64,000 bases of DNA from Sanguinoderma infundibulare (taxonomy: Eukaryota; Basidiomycota; Agaricomycetes; Polyporales; Polyporaceae), in the NCBI GenBank assembly GCA_032821775.1, contig JAVLRN010000004.1, positions 2,480,001 to 2,544,000 of the forward strand, in the 5' to 3' direction. The notes under the pieces are model-generated. The model did no database searches and was not told the DNA's origin. It saw nothing but the letters and a program-made list of their open reading frames with translations. The position numbers and the translations under genes were made by a program. The number at the start of each line of letters is the position of its first letter. The first letter of the stretch is position 1. Positions 23,701 to 34,799 of this stretch are shown one piece after another.

Positions 23701-25614
23701 AGAGATGCTGTCGTCTGCGAGGCGCAACAGAAGATCGTGCACAGATTTAGCACGGACGGTCGCGTCTGCGTTGGACGAGCCAACAATGAGCGTCGCGGTC
23801 TCTGCGTCGGACGAGGACGCGCCAACGGCTGGCTGAAGAGGCTAGTTAGACACAAGTTTTGCTGATGAGAAAAGCAGTCCAACACACCACAGACAAGGAC
23901 ATGACGAGCTGCTCAACGACGTTACGATGCTCCTCGTCTTCCTCGATGATGGCTTGGGACGCTGCCTGTGTCGCTTTGGGTTGACGCTGGAGCAGTTGTG
24001 AAAGAAGGTTCCTCAAAGCGGTAGCGGACTCGGCGGAATCCTCGTCGAAAAGACGGCGAAGAAGGGAAGTTGCAGCAGAACGTGCGATGGGAGAAAGCAG
24101 ATTCGACGACGTAAGGATAGCTTCTACAACGTCAAAGGCGGAGACCTCGTCGACGCTATTGGAGATAAGTCCTACAGCATGACAAAGGATATAATAACAG
24201 GGCTTACCGTGACAGGGCATTCTCGAGGAAAGGGTTCAGGAACTTCTCCGCACCAACCCAGGTCATTGCCCCGACCAGTTCCGCACTCATACCGCTAGGG
24301 AGAAGACCTGTCAACCCTACAGGAGGGTCAGGAAACTCTGAACAACTTACGGGATAGCAACAAGGGCCTTAACCAGACTACCAGACAGCTTCTCCAACTG
24401 GTCTTGAGGCGCACAGATCGACACCAGCGCACGGACAAGATGCTTTGGGGAGACACGTTCCGAACACTCGACGATGGCAGCAAGTATTGCCTTGGTTGCC
24501 TTGGGGGTGAGGCGCGCCCTTTGTGATATGGCAGCCAATATGAGGTAGCTTCCGAGCTAGAGGTCGTCAGCAGGATGGAACTGCAGAGCAGGAGACATGA
24601 CTTACGATCGATTCCTGGAGAAGAGCAGGCTTTGCCTCGCTCTCAGGGATGTTGGCGCGTTGTAAGGGATCCATAGCGGCCGGGAGGAGGAATGCTATTA
24701 CGTTCTCGTCGAGTGTCTTCACTTTTGTGACATACTCGAGCAGCACTCCAGTATGGAACGCGATGAGGGCGCGGTGCAGGCCATAAACATGGTCCTTAAG
24801 GATGGATGGAAGGATGGAAGCAACGAAGGAAGCGACTTGAGGTTTGGATACCATGTCGTTGATGAGGAGTGGTCGATGTAATGGTATTGTGGTGGTCTTG
24901 TATGGTTGGAGGAAGCGGAGGGGAGAGGCATCACTTTGTGTGGAATAGTAAAAAAGAGGAAGGCAGGTAAAAAGGGATTTTGGGAGGCACTCACGAGATA
25001 TGCAATATTGAGACCATCTTAGTGAAGTGTGGGGTCTCATGGTAGGGAAGGAAGAGTGAGACGATGGATGGGACATTGAATTCGTGAATCCTGGAGGATG
25101 GACGTCAGCATTAGGCGTGAACAAGCGTGTACAGCCGCACGCATGATATAGCCGACACGCCAAGGAGGCCACTGGTTACGAGGAACGGGGGAGCCTGGCG
25201 AGATTGAAGTGTGGAGCAGGGAGTATATAAAACACACCTGAACCGCCTGACAAGCCATTCCAACACTTTGCCTGATGGTGCATCCAAGAGATACGGTCCA
25301 AGGAGAGGTAGAAAGGCAGATATGGAGGCGTCAAGTGCAACATTCTGCTCTTTGGCTAGGAGCGTCCTGTCCAGTGACCTAGCCGAGTCCGAGAAGAGGG
25401 CCTGTTCGAAACGAGCGAATTCTGGCTCCAGGGACTTGAGCTGCAGAAAGCCATTCACACCAAGGGCATGCAAGGAGTCGATATCATGCTGTCTAGCCTC
25501 CTTGGGGGAGAATAAGTACGACTCGGAGGCGGCCTGTCTGCGAGACTTTTCGTTGAGGAGGTTGGCGTTGAGAGACGCGCCCTTGGCGAGCTGCTGAGCG
25601 AGAGACGAGGACAT
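17759..25614 (-). CDS. UTP10: U3 snoRNP / SSU processome protein Utp10 (HEATR1 family)
   Basis: Large HEAT-repeat scaffold of the t-UTP subcomplex, which binds nascent pre-rRNA and promotes 18S maturation and Pol I transcription in the nucleolus. The N-terminus is diagnostic: [16 protein letters not shown], then [25 protein letters not shown] and [10 protein letters not shown] (25614 down to 25250). A long run of amphipathic helical repeats follows. The C-terminal BP28CT domain ([34 protein letters not shown], about 18440-18720) and further helical repeats lead to the end SIDVS at 17759. More than twenty short introns interrupt it, and the protein is roughly 2,000-2,200 residues, the usual size. 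ATG 25614 is preferred because it begins the conserved N-terminal block. The open frame continues upstream without conservation. It is divergent from the coiled-coil gene at 26212. Confidence 0.93.
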
Positions 25615-26211
25615 GTCGCGAGCTCTTTTGAGAGTGTGATCCCTGCCCTCGGACCCGACACTGAGAGCGAAGAAGGGTGAAGAGTCGAGGATACCGACAA
25701 GCTCGAGCCAAGGCCGTCTCTCGCAAGCGCTCGCGTCGAAATTTGGGGACACTGACGCCGATTGGAATCTGAGATCTGCCTGCCACATCTCAGATCTCAT
25801 CCTGCTCATCCTCTCGGAAAGTGCCGAGTCTGCGCATGCCATCATCGATAGCTGACCGTGTCCTTGACCGCGACCCTTTGAGGTGCACTCTATCTGTCTT
25901 CGGGGTTATTTCTTTACTGATCACACACTTCCAAGTGCCAGGCTTGATTATGATGCGCGGCGGTATACCAGCCAGCATCTCAAGGATGTCAGCATTGTCA
26001 GCGTCCTCAGCCGCCACCAGCCTCCGCCCCATCCAAGTGGCACACCGTCAACCCCTGCGGCGACCAACGATGGCTAGCCTCCCTTGTCCTATAAGACTGC
26101 CAGCTGCCCTCTTCCCCGTCTTCCCCGTGCCAGCTTCCCTCTTACCCCTCTTCCCCGTAGGCCACACCTCTTGCCTTCGCTTGTCCATCTCAACTTGCTC
26201 TTTCGGTCGTC
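25615..26211. promoter_or_regulatory. Divergent intergenic region UTP10 / coiled-coil gene
   Basis: This is 597 bp between two start codons. The half near 26090-26210 is pyrimidine-rich on the plus strand, typical of fungal promoters ahead of the transcription start. A TATAAG string near 26089 is about 120 bp from the coiled-coil start. No other element is evident. Confidence 0.4.
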
Positions 26212-28695
26212 ATGGCTGCCCTCTTCGATATCCTCCAGTTCGCGTACGCCCTCGTTGATTCCACCCTGACCACGGCGGCTATATCGACCATGTTCCTCCT
26301 TGCCTCGGCATTGGACAAGGCCTTCGTCATTGTCACGGCTCTGCTTCGCTTGGCCACCGTCCCCGGTAGCCCGCTCGCCGCCGTCGTCATTTTCAAGATA
26401 GGCCGTAACGTCCTGCTCTCGGCCTGCTCCTTGGTTCACTCCATCTGGCTCGCCACATCCTCTGCCTGGCCGTTTAAGACTCTGGCGCCGTGTCTCGCTT
26501 GGGTACCGCTCCTCTTCATGCTCGCCCTCTCCCTCGTCTCCAAGTCGGGCTACACGCTCCCCGACTTCTTCCCTTCTATCGCGGCGAAGATGGTGACCCC
26601 TCCGCCTTCGCGTTCCGCCAACTCTGACGAACTCGGAGGACGAGAGCGGCGTTACGTCGAGATGATCGAGGCACGCGACGCGATAATCGCCCGGGGGACG
26701 CAGCAGCTTCAGGCAGTGGGGCTTGCCCTCTGCGCGAAGGACGCTGTCATCGCCGAAAGGGACGCCACTATCGCCGAGAAGGAGGCGATCATCGCAGCGA
26801 ACACTGCAGCAATCGTTGAGAAGGACGCGAGCATTGCCCGACTCACCAACGACCTCGACCGCGTCCTGGACGACAGCGTCAAGATGCAGTCTCAATTGGA
26901 TAGGAACGTCCAAGAGGCTCACGCTGCGGAGGACCGGCACAAGGTTCGTCTTCTTCCGTAGGTTTGGTTGCCCGTAGCTAACGCCGAGTATTTCGTCTCG
27001 TAGGCCACTGTCGACGCACTCGATGCCAAGTACGTGGACATCATCAACGAGCGCGACGCGACCATCTCCCGGGGGATCCAGCAGCTCGAGGCTCTGGGGC
27101 TGGTTATCCGCGCGAAGGACGCCGCTGTCGCCGAGAGGGACACCGCCATCTCAGGTTACACTGCTGCCATCGTCGAGAAGGACGCGACCATTGTCCGACT
27201 CACCAAGGACGTGGACAGGAACGCCAGAGAGGCCCGCGCGATGGAGAAGCGTTACAAGGTTCGTACCCTTCCACTCATATCGTCGCCCACAGCTAACGCT
27301 GACTCCCAGGCCACCGACGCACTTGACGCCAAGTACGTGGAGACGATTAAGGCACGCGACGCGGTCATCAAGGAGCGCGACGCGAGTATCGCCCGGAGAA
27401 CCCAGCAACTCGCTGCGAACGCCGTCGCCATCGCCGAGCGGGACGCCACCGTCGCGGGCTGTAGTGCAGCGATCGTCGAGAAGGACGCGACTATCGCCCA
27501 ACTCACCAAAGACATCGACCTCTTCCTGGACGACAACGTCAAGGTACAGGTTATATTGGACAAGAACGTCGCAGAGGCTCGCGCAGTGGAGAAGCGCCAT
27601 AAGGTTCGTCTTCTTCCACGCATATTGTCGCCCGCAGCTAATGGTGAATATCTCATGCCTCGTAGGCCACCGTCGACGCACTGAATGCCAAGATCGTCGA
27701 CCTCGAGGCAGACTTGCGCGCCTCCCGCGCAAAGGCCGGCGACTTCGGCAAGAAGAAGCTCTCCCTCGACCGACAGGCCGCGGACATCGCGCACAAGAAC
27801 GGGCTCATCAACTCGCTGGAAGTTGACGTCATCGAGCTCAAGAGGGAGCTCAACTTCAGCCACGGTCGCGTCGTCGAGGCAGAAGCGCGTTTGGCCGCGC
27901 AAGCATCGACGATCGACGGCCTGCACGCCGAGCGAGATGCAACGGCGCAATCTGCTCAGGCACAAGCCGAGGTGAGTAGCATTTGCCAGTGTAAACGTTT
28001 CATCCTCGTACTGATACACGACGTAGCTTATCGAACAGCTCGAGGCCAAGGTGGAGGTGTACAAGCAAAAGGCCGCCGACCGCTCGTTTGTCGCAAAGCA
28101 TCTTCCCCCAGTCGTTGAGACGTCCGAGGACGCGTTCAAGGTCGAATGCTTGACGCGCGACTTGGCTACCGTCAAGCAGGCCCTGGCCGCGAGCAAGGGC
28201 CGGCTGTCGGCCACCAGGAAGGACCTGCGCGAGGCCACCAGGCTCAAGCAGCAATTCGAGAAGTGCGCCGAGGTTGGCGCAGCCCGCGTTCTCCATCTCA
28301 AGAAGGAGCTCGACGACCAGAAGGAGGTGGCGGAGATGGCGGAGGTCAACCGCGACATCTTCCGCTCCAACGTCAAGAAGCTGACAGCCGAGCTCGAGAA
28401 GACGCAGGCCAAGGTCCCCGTCTCCCAGAAGCCGCTCCCCCAACTACGTCTCCCTTCCGCGGACGTAGAAGACGACGTCTTTAGCGCGATGACGCCGCCC
28501 TCCACCTCCACCCCGCTTCGAGCGAAGGCGAGGACGCAACACAGCGTCCGCTCTCTGGATTCCAAGTCCGCCTTGAAGGGCTCCCGGCGGCCCCTGGCTG
28601 ACATCACGTCTTCCGTCGCGAACTCAGACGCGGTGCGCCAGTCCGGATCCGGGTCCCGCGTTGCTCTCAAGGCGCCCTCAGTTTCGTCGAAGTGA
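26212..28695 (+). CDS. Membrane-anchored coiled-coil protein with tandemly duplicated exons
   Basis: Unrecognised protein of about 751 residues in five exons (26212-26943, 27004-27258, 27310-27603, 27666-27971, 28027-28695), every intron in phase 0. Residues 1-125 hold several hydrophobic segments (TTAAISTMFLLASALDKAF, LAWVPLLFMLALSLV) suggesting membrane insertion. The rest is almost entirely coiled coil. The end of exon 1 and exons 2 and 3 are repeats of one unit: A(T)DALDAKYV, an xxRDAxIxRGxQQL block, AxAIAERDATxA, AAIVEKDAxIxxLTxD and EARAxEKRxK. Exon 4 keeps only the start (ATVDALNAK) and then diverges into another heptad region. The C-terminus is Ser- and basic-rich with LKGSRRPLADITSS. 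No catalytic motif is seen. A tethering or organising role is only a guess. It is divergent from UTP10. Confidence 0.8.
26631..27690 (+). repeat. Tandem exon-plus-intron repeat inside the coiled-coil gene
   Basis: Three copies of a unit of about 310 bp (exon about 255-310 bp plus intron 51-62 bp), followed by the beginning of a fourth. The introns are related as well. All begin GTTCGT, carry a GCTAAC or GCTAAT branch-like string, and are followed by GCCAC at the next exon start. Copy 2 lacks about 14 codons present in copies 1 and 3. The repeat therefore spread by duplication of genomic segments, not by retrocopying. Confidence 0.85.
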
Positions 28696-29379
28696 CCGCG
28701 CCAATCCCCCATCGCCCAAACCCCAGTCCTATTGCGCCGCGCTTCGGTGTCGCCGCTCCTAGCCTCACGTCTCTCGGCGTGCCGCTAGCATGGACACATT
28801 TTGTATCGTCTCGGTTGCTATCTTCCTAGTTGCTAGATTTACGATACGAATCTTCGTCGTAATTTCTACGTTCTGTCTGCTTACCCTTATTAGCTGTACT
28901 TCGGTTTGATCCTGATTCCTACATTATTCCCTCAGTTTCCGCCCTCGAGCGTAATGTGATACCTAGCATACGATACGATACCCCGAGGATACTTCATATA
29001 ATCGAATTCTGGCTTACTCATTGCTGCATCTTGTCATTCGATACGGGTGTCGGATCTCATCCAGATCACATGCTCGTTCGATCCTTTTGGTTCTCTTTCG
29101 TCACTACTTCCAACGATCTCGGCTCCGCAATTTTTTTAGTGCAATGAGTGAGCATCATTGCAAATTCTCAAGCAAGCTCTTGCACAAATGTGTCCAGGTT
29201 CGTGGCTTCGTTCTGCCCAAGTAGTAAAACGACGAGGAAGCGTTTGCTTACATGCCAATCATTAAGGAAGCTCCAACAGTCTTTTGTGGTATTAAGGACA
29301 GCTACGGGTACACATTATCCGCGGGGTTATACTAGCCGGCAATGAAAGGCGAATGTCAAGAGCGAACGTCCAAACACCA
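28696..29379. other. Intergenic, 3' side of two convergent genes
   Basis: A 684 bp stretch downstream of both the coiled-coil gene (plus) and the small Ser/Thr-rich gene (minus). It is noticeably richer in A and T than the flanking exons, as expected of 3' regions. Small open frames (28956-29345) have no recognisable content. Confidence 0.5.
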
Positions 29380-29880
29380 TCAGCTCGCCCGGTCTTTTGA
29401 CTTCTTGATCGGCCAGCTCCCACCAAATCCATACCGCGACGACAACGACCCGAAGACGCTCTCGTAATCCTTCCCTCCAGACTGCCGTTCCCCCTTCTTC
29501 TCCTCCCGGACTCCTCTCGACTGCGTCTCGCGGTCCTTCCGCCGTTTCTCCTTCGTCGAGGGCACGGGGGTGGGGACGGAAATCATGGGACCCCAGCCGT
29601 ACTGGGACTGCAACTGACCGAAGGCCTTGGAGTAGTCCTTCTGGGTGGGTTGTGACGATGATGGGGGGGATGAGGATGATGTGGGCCTAAACGGCGTTGT
29701 GGAGGAGGTGCTCGTGGTGGTGTTCACCGAGACCAATGAAGGTGTCGAGTGCAATGGTGATGTGAAGCTCGACGGCATGATGGTGTACGGCCCGAGTGTG
29801 TTGGGTGAAGAGAATTGAGTGGTTATGGCAGCAGTGATGGAGCTACTGAAGGGTGTGGTAATGCTCCTGTGTGGCTGCAA
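29380..29880 (-). CDS. Small Ser/Thr-rich protein with a repeated DY..FG.L.S.YG motif
   Basis: A single-exon open frame of 166 codons. The first 85 residues are Ser/Thr/Pro-rich and low in complexity. The second half contains two copies of one motif: KDYSKAFGQLQSQYGWG and, 45 residues later, KDYESVFGSLSSRYGFG. They are separated by a strongly charged linker (KEKRRKDRETQSRGVREEK). The two motif copies differ in codons, so this is an old repeat under protein-level constraint. A TATA box lies 65 bp upstream of the ATG, which supports a real gene. I do not recognise the family. It could be a small intrinsically disordered protein that binds a partner through the Tyr/Phe motif. Confidence 0.6.
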   Translation of the reverse strand: MQPHRSITTPFSSSITAAITTQFSSPNTLGPYTIMPSSFTSPLHSTPSLVSVNTTTSTSSTTPFRPTSSSSPPSSSQPTQKDYSKAFGQLQSQYGWGPMISVPTPVPSTKEKRRKDRETQSRGVREEKKGERQSGGKDYESVFGSLSSRYGFGGSWPIKKSKDRAS

Positions 29881-29943
29881 TGCGTAGATGGAGAGGCTCG
29901 TAGCTCGGGGTTGGTGCAGAAATGAGCCCCCAAATGCCCCGAG

Positions 29944-29951
29944 GTTTTATA
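29944..29951 (-). promoter_or_regulatory. TATA box of the small Ser/Thr-rich gene
   Basis: The minus strand reads TATAAAAC, about 65 bp before the ATG at 29880. Good consensus and good spacing. Confidence 0.55.
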
Positions 29952-31095
29952 CCCATCTTCGCAGAGAAGCTACCTGTCAAAGACTAGTGTCTCAGGGAGA
30001 GTTACAGTAAAATTGCGCAGTGCTCCTATGACTCGACGGTACGTACGTATGGCTACACTGCCCCTGGATTGATGCCGGTTATGATCAAAGTTTCGGTAGG
30101 CGCAGAGGAATGCACAGCGCAATACTACCAGCCACCAATACGGGCCCGTTTTCATCGGAAGTTAGTACGTCGAGTCATTGGTGGGTCTCCATGATCACGA
30201 CTGTTGCTGAAGTCGCATTCTAGATCTGTAGTCGCCACAAATCCCTCCCCAGGTAGTCCACGCTGAGAGTTCGACATGCAGGTGGTCTTGTTAAGTCGCA
30301 AGTATTCCAGAAGTATTCAGCTGGCTGTGAGGCCGATACCGCCTCCGAGTTGGTCGGGAATTGGAACGTTAATAGGCACCGGTACCGGCGTCGCTGTTTA
30401 CTGAACTCCGCGCCTCTCGGAGCCGAACGTACTTGACTCCTATTGCAGCCTGGTTGAAGATTGGTGGCGATGAAACAACGTCCTGGTATTCTGTTCGAAC
30501 GCGGTCGATCGGATTCCCAACATAGGGCCGAGACCAGTGCACAGCTGTTTGCGGAATGTGCGTCCAAGTATACGGACTTTGACTGAAAAAAGGCAGAAAA
30601 TTTGTGAAAGGTTCCGCACCTCCACGAAGGCTCATGCCATCTGTGTGTCCTTAGTTGAACGGAACTTGTCGCCGTGGTAGCGTGTTGGAAGAGATTATCG
30701 TGGCAATTTGGAAGCGTATGCAATCGCGATAGAGTACTTGTTTGTGCCTTGTACATATCAGGCGCCGCTTCACGTTAACCTTGGCTGATGTGCTTGTGGC
30801 TTCCCCTGGGCTTCCCCCTCGCTGCTCAGCTCAGAGTGCTTGTTCCTCCCACCCAAGCACTGCACAATCCCCTCCATGCTCCCAACCACGACTTGGACAC
30901 AATGCGAGCATCCGATCCAGCGCTCATCCTTTGCAGGATGCTGCCCATAACTGTCAAAGTCTTTCTTTCAACTGGACTCTTCTCCCACCTGACGCCCCCA
31001 CACGGTCCCACTCCCTTATCGCCTTTGATTTGGACCTCCCGTGGGCTTGTTGGATAAGGACCTGACCCCACCCTCTTCTCGTCCACCAACGAGCC
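29952..31095. other. Divergent intergenic region, no gene supported
   Basis: About 1.1 kb between the small Ser/Thr-rich gene and the permease. A 178-codon minus-strand open frame (30220-30756) has no recognisable domain, no intron structure and an unbiased composition, so it is not called. The 200 bp before the permease are pyrimidine-rich, consistent with a promoter. Confidence 0.45.
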
Positions 31096-33476
31096 ATGTC
31101 GGCGCAGGACTTGCACCAAAAGGTCGACGACGCAAAGTTCGCCACACCGACTGTCGACGTCCTCGATGCCACCGACGATGACGCATATCTTCAGGTCCTA
31201 GGCTACAAGCAGGAGTTCCGCCGCGACTTCACCTTCCTAGGCCTCTTCTCCCTCGTGTCCTCCGAGCTGGCCATTCTCCCTGGCGTCGCCGGAACCATTT
31301 GGTATGCCTCGTGTACTCTCCGTCCCGTGCGTTATATGACGTCCGAAAATTTTCGTAGGTACACGATGGGCTACATGGGGCTAGTTGGCATGACTTGGGG
31401 TTGGCTCATTGCCGCCGTAATGGGCCAGGTGTGTCTTCAGAGCTTCCAAACAACTGCTTCCATCGCCGACTGTGGTCCCACTAGCCCCTTGTCCATGCGC
31501 TTGCCGAACTCTCTAGCGCGTACCCAACCTCCGGTGGCTTGTATTACTGGGCGTACATGACCGCGTCGCCCAAGTACAAAATGGTGTCCTGCTACGTTGT
31601 CGCCTGGTCCATGATCATCTCTACCCCGCTTTCCTGCGTCTCGATCACATATTCGGTGAGCCCCTCCTCCAACTTTGCTTGCACGACCTTGCGCGTTTTT
31701 TTAAACTTTGAGTTCAGGCTGCGCAGTTACTCGTCGCTTGTGTTCAAATCGGGCAGCCGGACTACGTTGCCGAGGCCTGGCACGTTTATCTGGTCTACCT
31801 TGGGATGATGTTGTAAGTCTTGAGGCAGCTATTCTCCTGTGATAATATCTGAAATGTTTGTTTCCGCAGCTTGTCGTACCTGCTCATCTGCTTACCTACG
31901 AAATATGTTTCATGGTTCAATATCTGGTCCAACGCGCTCGGGATCATCGTGCTCGGTCAGTCTGCTAGAATATCCCGGTGCACATAATGGGATGATGCTC
32001 ATACGCTTTTGGAGTAGTTATCCTTACCATCCTCCTGCCAGTAAAAGCTGAGACTCTGAACTCCGGCAAGGCCATCTTCACCCAGGCACGTTTGTTTCCC
32101 CAGCCGCTCCAACGGACGTCTTTCTCAGCCCTCTCTGATTGCAGGCATACAATCAACTTGCTTGGCCTGCAGGATGGTCTTTGTACGTCCGCTGGTTCCG
32201 CGATTCTCAATGCATTGTTGAAGCTAAAGTCCCCTCCGCTGATCAGCTGCATGACTTTCCTCTCAGCAACTTGGACTCTGAGCGGATACGGTTCGTGATT
32301 CCACGATCCACACTTATCCGCCCGAGCTTAGTGGCGTCTCATGCACCTTAGATGTCGCGGCGCATGTCGCTGAAGAGACGCACAATGCTGCGGTCACAGT
32401 CCCTCGCTCCATGATTTGGGCCACTTGGACGGGCGTCTTCCGTGCGTGTGGTTTGGATGACCAACGTCGGATATGAGGCTTACATCGTTTGTTCTGCAGT
32501 GGGCTTCATCTATCTGGTCTCACTCGCGCTCTGCGCCGTAGACATTGACACGTTGATGGCAGACGACCTCGGTCAGCCTCTTGGCACGCTCTTCGCACAA
32601 GTCCTAGGCACCAAGACAGGGATCGCGTTCATGGCTATCAACGCGTTCTGCCAGATGGCTTGTGGCATCGCCTTTGTGAGCCCAACCTCCTCCTCGCGAA
32701 CTTCCTGACGTGGTCCGAGCCAACCTCTCCCTTCCTTTCTCTCGCGCAGTTCGTCGCCGCCTCGCGCATCTTCTTCGCGTACGCACGCGACCGCGCGCTG
32801 CCGTTCTCGGACTGGCTCGCGCGCGTCTCGCCGACGACGCAGACACCTAACAACGCATCGCTGGTCGTGTTCGTGCTCTCGGCCGCGTTCGGGGCAATCT
32901 CGGTCGGGTCCGACACCGCATTCGAGGCGTTCTTTTCGAGCTCGACGCTGGCAAGCCAAATCGGCTACATCCTGCCCGTGCTGGGGCGGTGCTTGTACGA
33001 GGACAACCCGGACTATCGGAACGGGCCGTACAATTTGGGGCGGTGGTCGAGGATCGTGAGGTGGATAGCGGTTGCGTGGAACTTTTTTATCTGTCCGCTC
33101 GTCAGCTTGTGAGTGGTCTCTATTTCTTCATTTGTTTGGGTACAGTGCGTCGAATGCTGATGACCATGGTTTCCCGCAGTCCGGAAGGACCCAATCGTGA
33201 GTTCTTCATGGGATAGGGATGTTGCGTGCATACATTGACTGACATTGATGTTCTACAGCTTCCGCGGTGGACATGAACTGGGCTGTGGTTATATACGTGT
33301 AAGAAACATGCCTTTAACTTACCGTCGTCACCCATGAAATCTCACACTTCCGCTCTTTCCCGTTTCATAGGCCATTCCAGATCATCGCGATGGTTTACTG
33401 GTGGTTTTGGGGACACAATACGTTCAAGGGGCCGCGGCCGAACCTGCAAGGTCTGGTCGATCCAAAGGTACAATGA
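31096..33476 (+). CDS. Amino-acid/choline-type permease (APC superfamily)
   Basis: Proton-coupled plasma-membrane or organelle permease of the fungal amino acid/choline transporter (Uga4/Hnm1-like) branch. The N-terminal cytoplasmic tail (MSAQDLHQKVDD) leads to YKQEFRRDFTFLGLFSLV, the conserved first helix. Later exons give ALAELSSAYPTSGGLYYW (the hallmark helix 3 region), IWSNALGIIVL, AYNQLAWPAGWSF, TWTLSGYDVAAHVAEETHN (the conserved loop), FVAASRIFFAYARDRALPF and a last exon ending LVDPKVQ with stop at 33474-33476. About twelve membrane segments can be counted. Many introns interrupt it. Joining by the conserved residues keeps the frame open throughout, including a W/Y codon split across an intron at about 31301. 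The substrate could be GABA, choline or another amine and is not resolved by sequence. Confidence 0.88.
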
Positions 33477-33730
33477 GTAGTACCCTCGAAATACCCTGGC
33501 GGGAACCAGTTATTTAGTTCCTACCATTGTTTCCGGTCAGTATATCACGCCCGTTACGTTGCTTGGATTGGTTTATTGGATCATGTACCCCTTGTACGCA
33601 CATGTATGCTGTTACCCCCGAGCTCACGAGCTCTGTTTCCGATACAACAATCGATTGACTGTCAGATATATCATTCTAGAATACACTGAGAGCAATGTCC
33701 TCAACCGACCTTCACACATTTACCTTCCTT

Positions 33731-34799
33731 CTACTTGCCGCGTTTCCAGAACTGGTGATCCCACCACTGGCCTTCCAAGCACCGTGAGGAAACGTTTCTT
33801 CCCCCTACGCTCTGGGATGACGACGGCTCGAGTACCCATAGCTCGTTGATACCCACTCGTCGACCATAGTCTAGGAGACGGTGATAGTTCAGTCCGACTG
33901 CATGTGGCCCATGACTGTCGTCCGATAGCGCGAAGCATCCGCCACTGTGTAGTATGAGCTGTGGTGAAGCGGATCCCATGAGTACAATCGGACAGCGGGA
34001 GATTGAGAAGTGCCTGCAAGTTACTTTGATGACATCTTGTCCGGGGTAGGCGGCATCCCAGCCTTTGCGAAAGGCAGCGGCGTTGAGTTCGAAGAGGGCT
34101 CCATAGGAGACAGCGAATTCGACGTTCCTTTCGATCCTGGCCAGCGCGAGCGGATAGTCGGCGAAGCGCAGGGTAGGGTTGTAGAGGCGACAGAGGTCGA
34201 AGTGGCCGATGAGTTCGGGGCGGAAGCGCTGCATGAGCTCGTACTGGGCGTCGAAGTACGAGCAGAGGAAGTTCTCCATTTGATCGTGCGGAGAAGCGGA
34301 TGGGGAGAAAGTGTTGAGAGATTTGGTGAAGGTGTCGCGATCGAAGTCGATTGGGAGGCCGTTGACGTGGTGGACGGAGCCGACGAGATACTCGATGCGC
34401 GAGCCGGCGGCCTGTAGAAGTTCGGAGAGCCTGTCGAGGTCGGGAGAGGTGATGTACTCTGTCTCCAGCCCGACGAGCAAGTTGATCCGAGGGGAGTAGA
34501 GAGTCTTGAGCCTGTGGGCTTCGTCGAGGAAGGCGTCGAACTGGGAGATTAGGGAGTCTAGTGGCATGCCGGCCTGGTACGGCATAAGAAGGTGAGCTTT
34601 ATGGATGACGCTGGGGGAGATTGGATGGCAAGATACGGACCTCTTCTGGGTAAAGGTCGGCGGTACGGTATCGAGGTACATGTTCCGTAAGCCCGAAAGT
34701 CTCGAAACCCTGATCGATGGCTTGGAGGACGACGTCCTCGAGGGTTCCGGTAGCATGTTTGCAGAATTGGCCCGAGTGAGAATGATGGCTGTGTGGCAT
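33731..34799 (-). CDS. HIS2: Histidinol-phosphatase (PHP family), histidine biosynthesis
   Basis: Removes phosphate from L-histidinol phosphate in the second-last stage of histidine synthesis (EC 3.1.3.15), in the cytosol. The metal-binding PHP motifs are present in order: MPHSHHSHSGQFC at the N-terminus, FGLTEHVPR, GLETEYI, YLVGSVHHVNGLPIDFD, LIGHFDLCRLY and FALSDDSHGPHAVG. Two introns are inferred. One lies after DLYPEE (about 34600-34640). The other lies after DVIK, and removing it joins to LILHSGGCFALSDDSHGP. Length is about 320 residues, as in other fungal enzymes. The start at 34799 lies directly before the first His cluster. It converges with the permease and diverges from the Zn2Cys6 factor across about 517 bp. 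Confidence 0.92.

Noticed and set aside
26089..26940. A 283-codon minus-strand frame opposite exon 1 of the coiled-coil gene
   Set aside because: It is Arg/Gly/Asp-rich with no domain and lies exactly opposite a supported exon.
27252..28712. A 486-codon open frame on the minus strand opposite the coiled-coil gene
   Set aside because: The plus strand there has coherent exons, repeats and splice sites. The antisense frame is a by-product of GC-rich third positions and repeated codons.
30220..30756. A 178-codon minus-strand frame in the gap before the permease
   Set aside because: It has no domain, no intron structure and no promoter signal. Its length is within chance for this composition.
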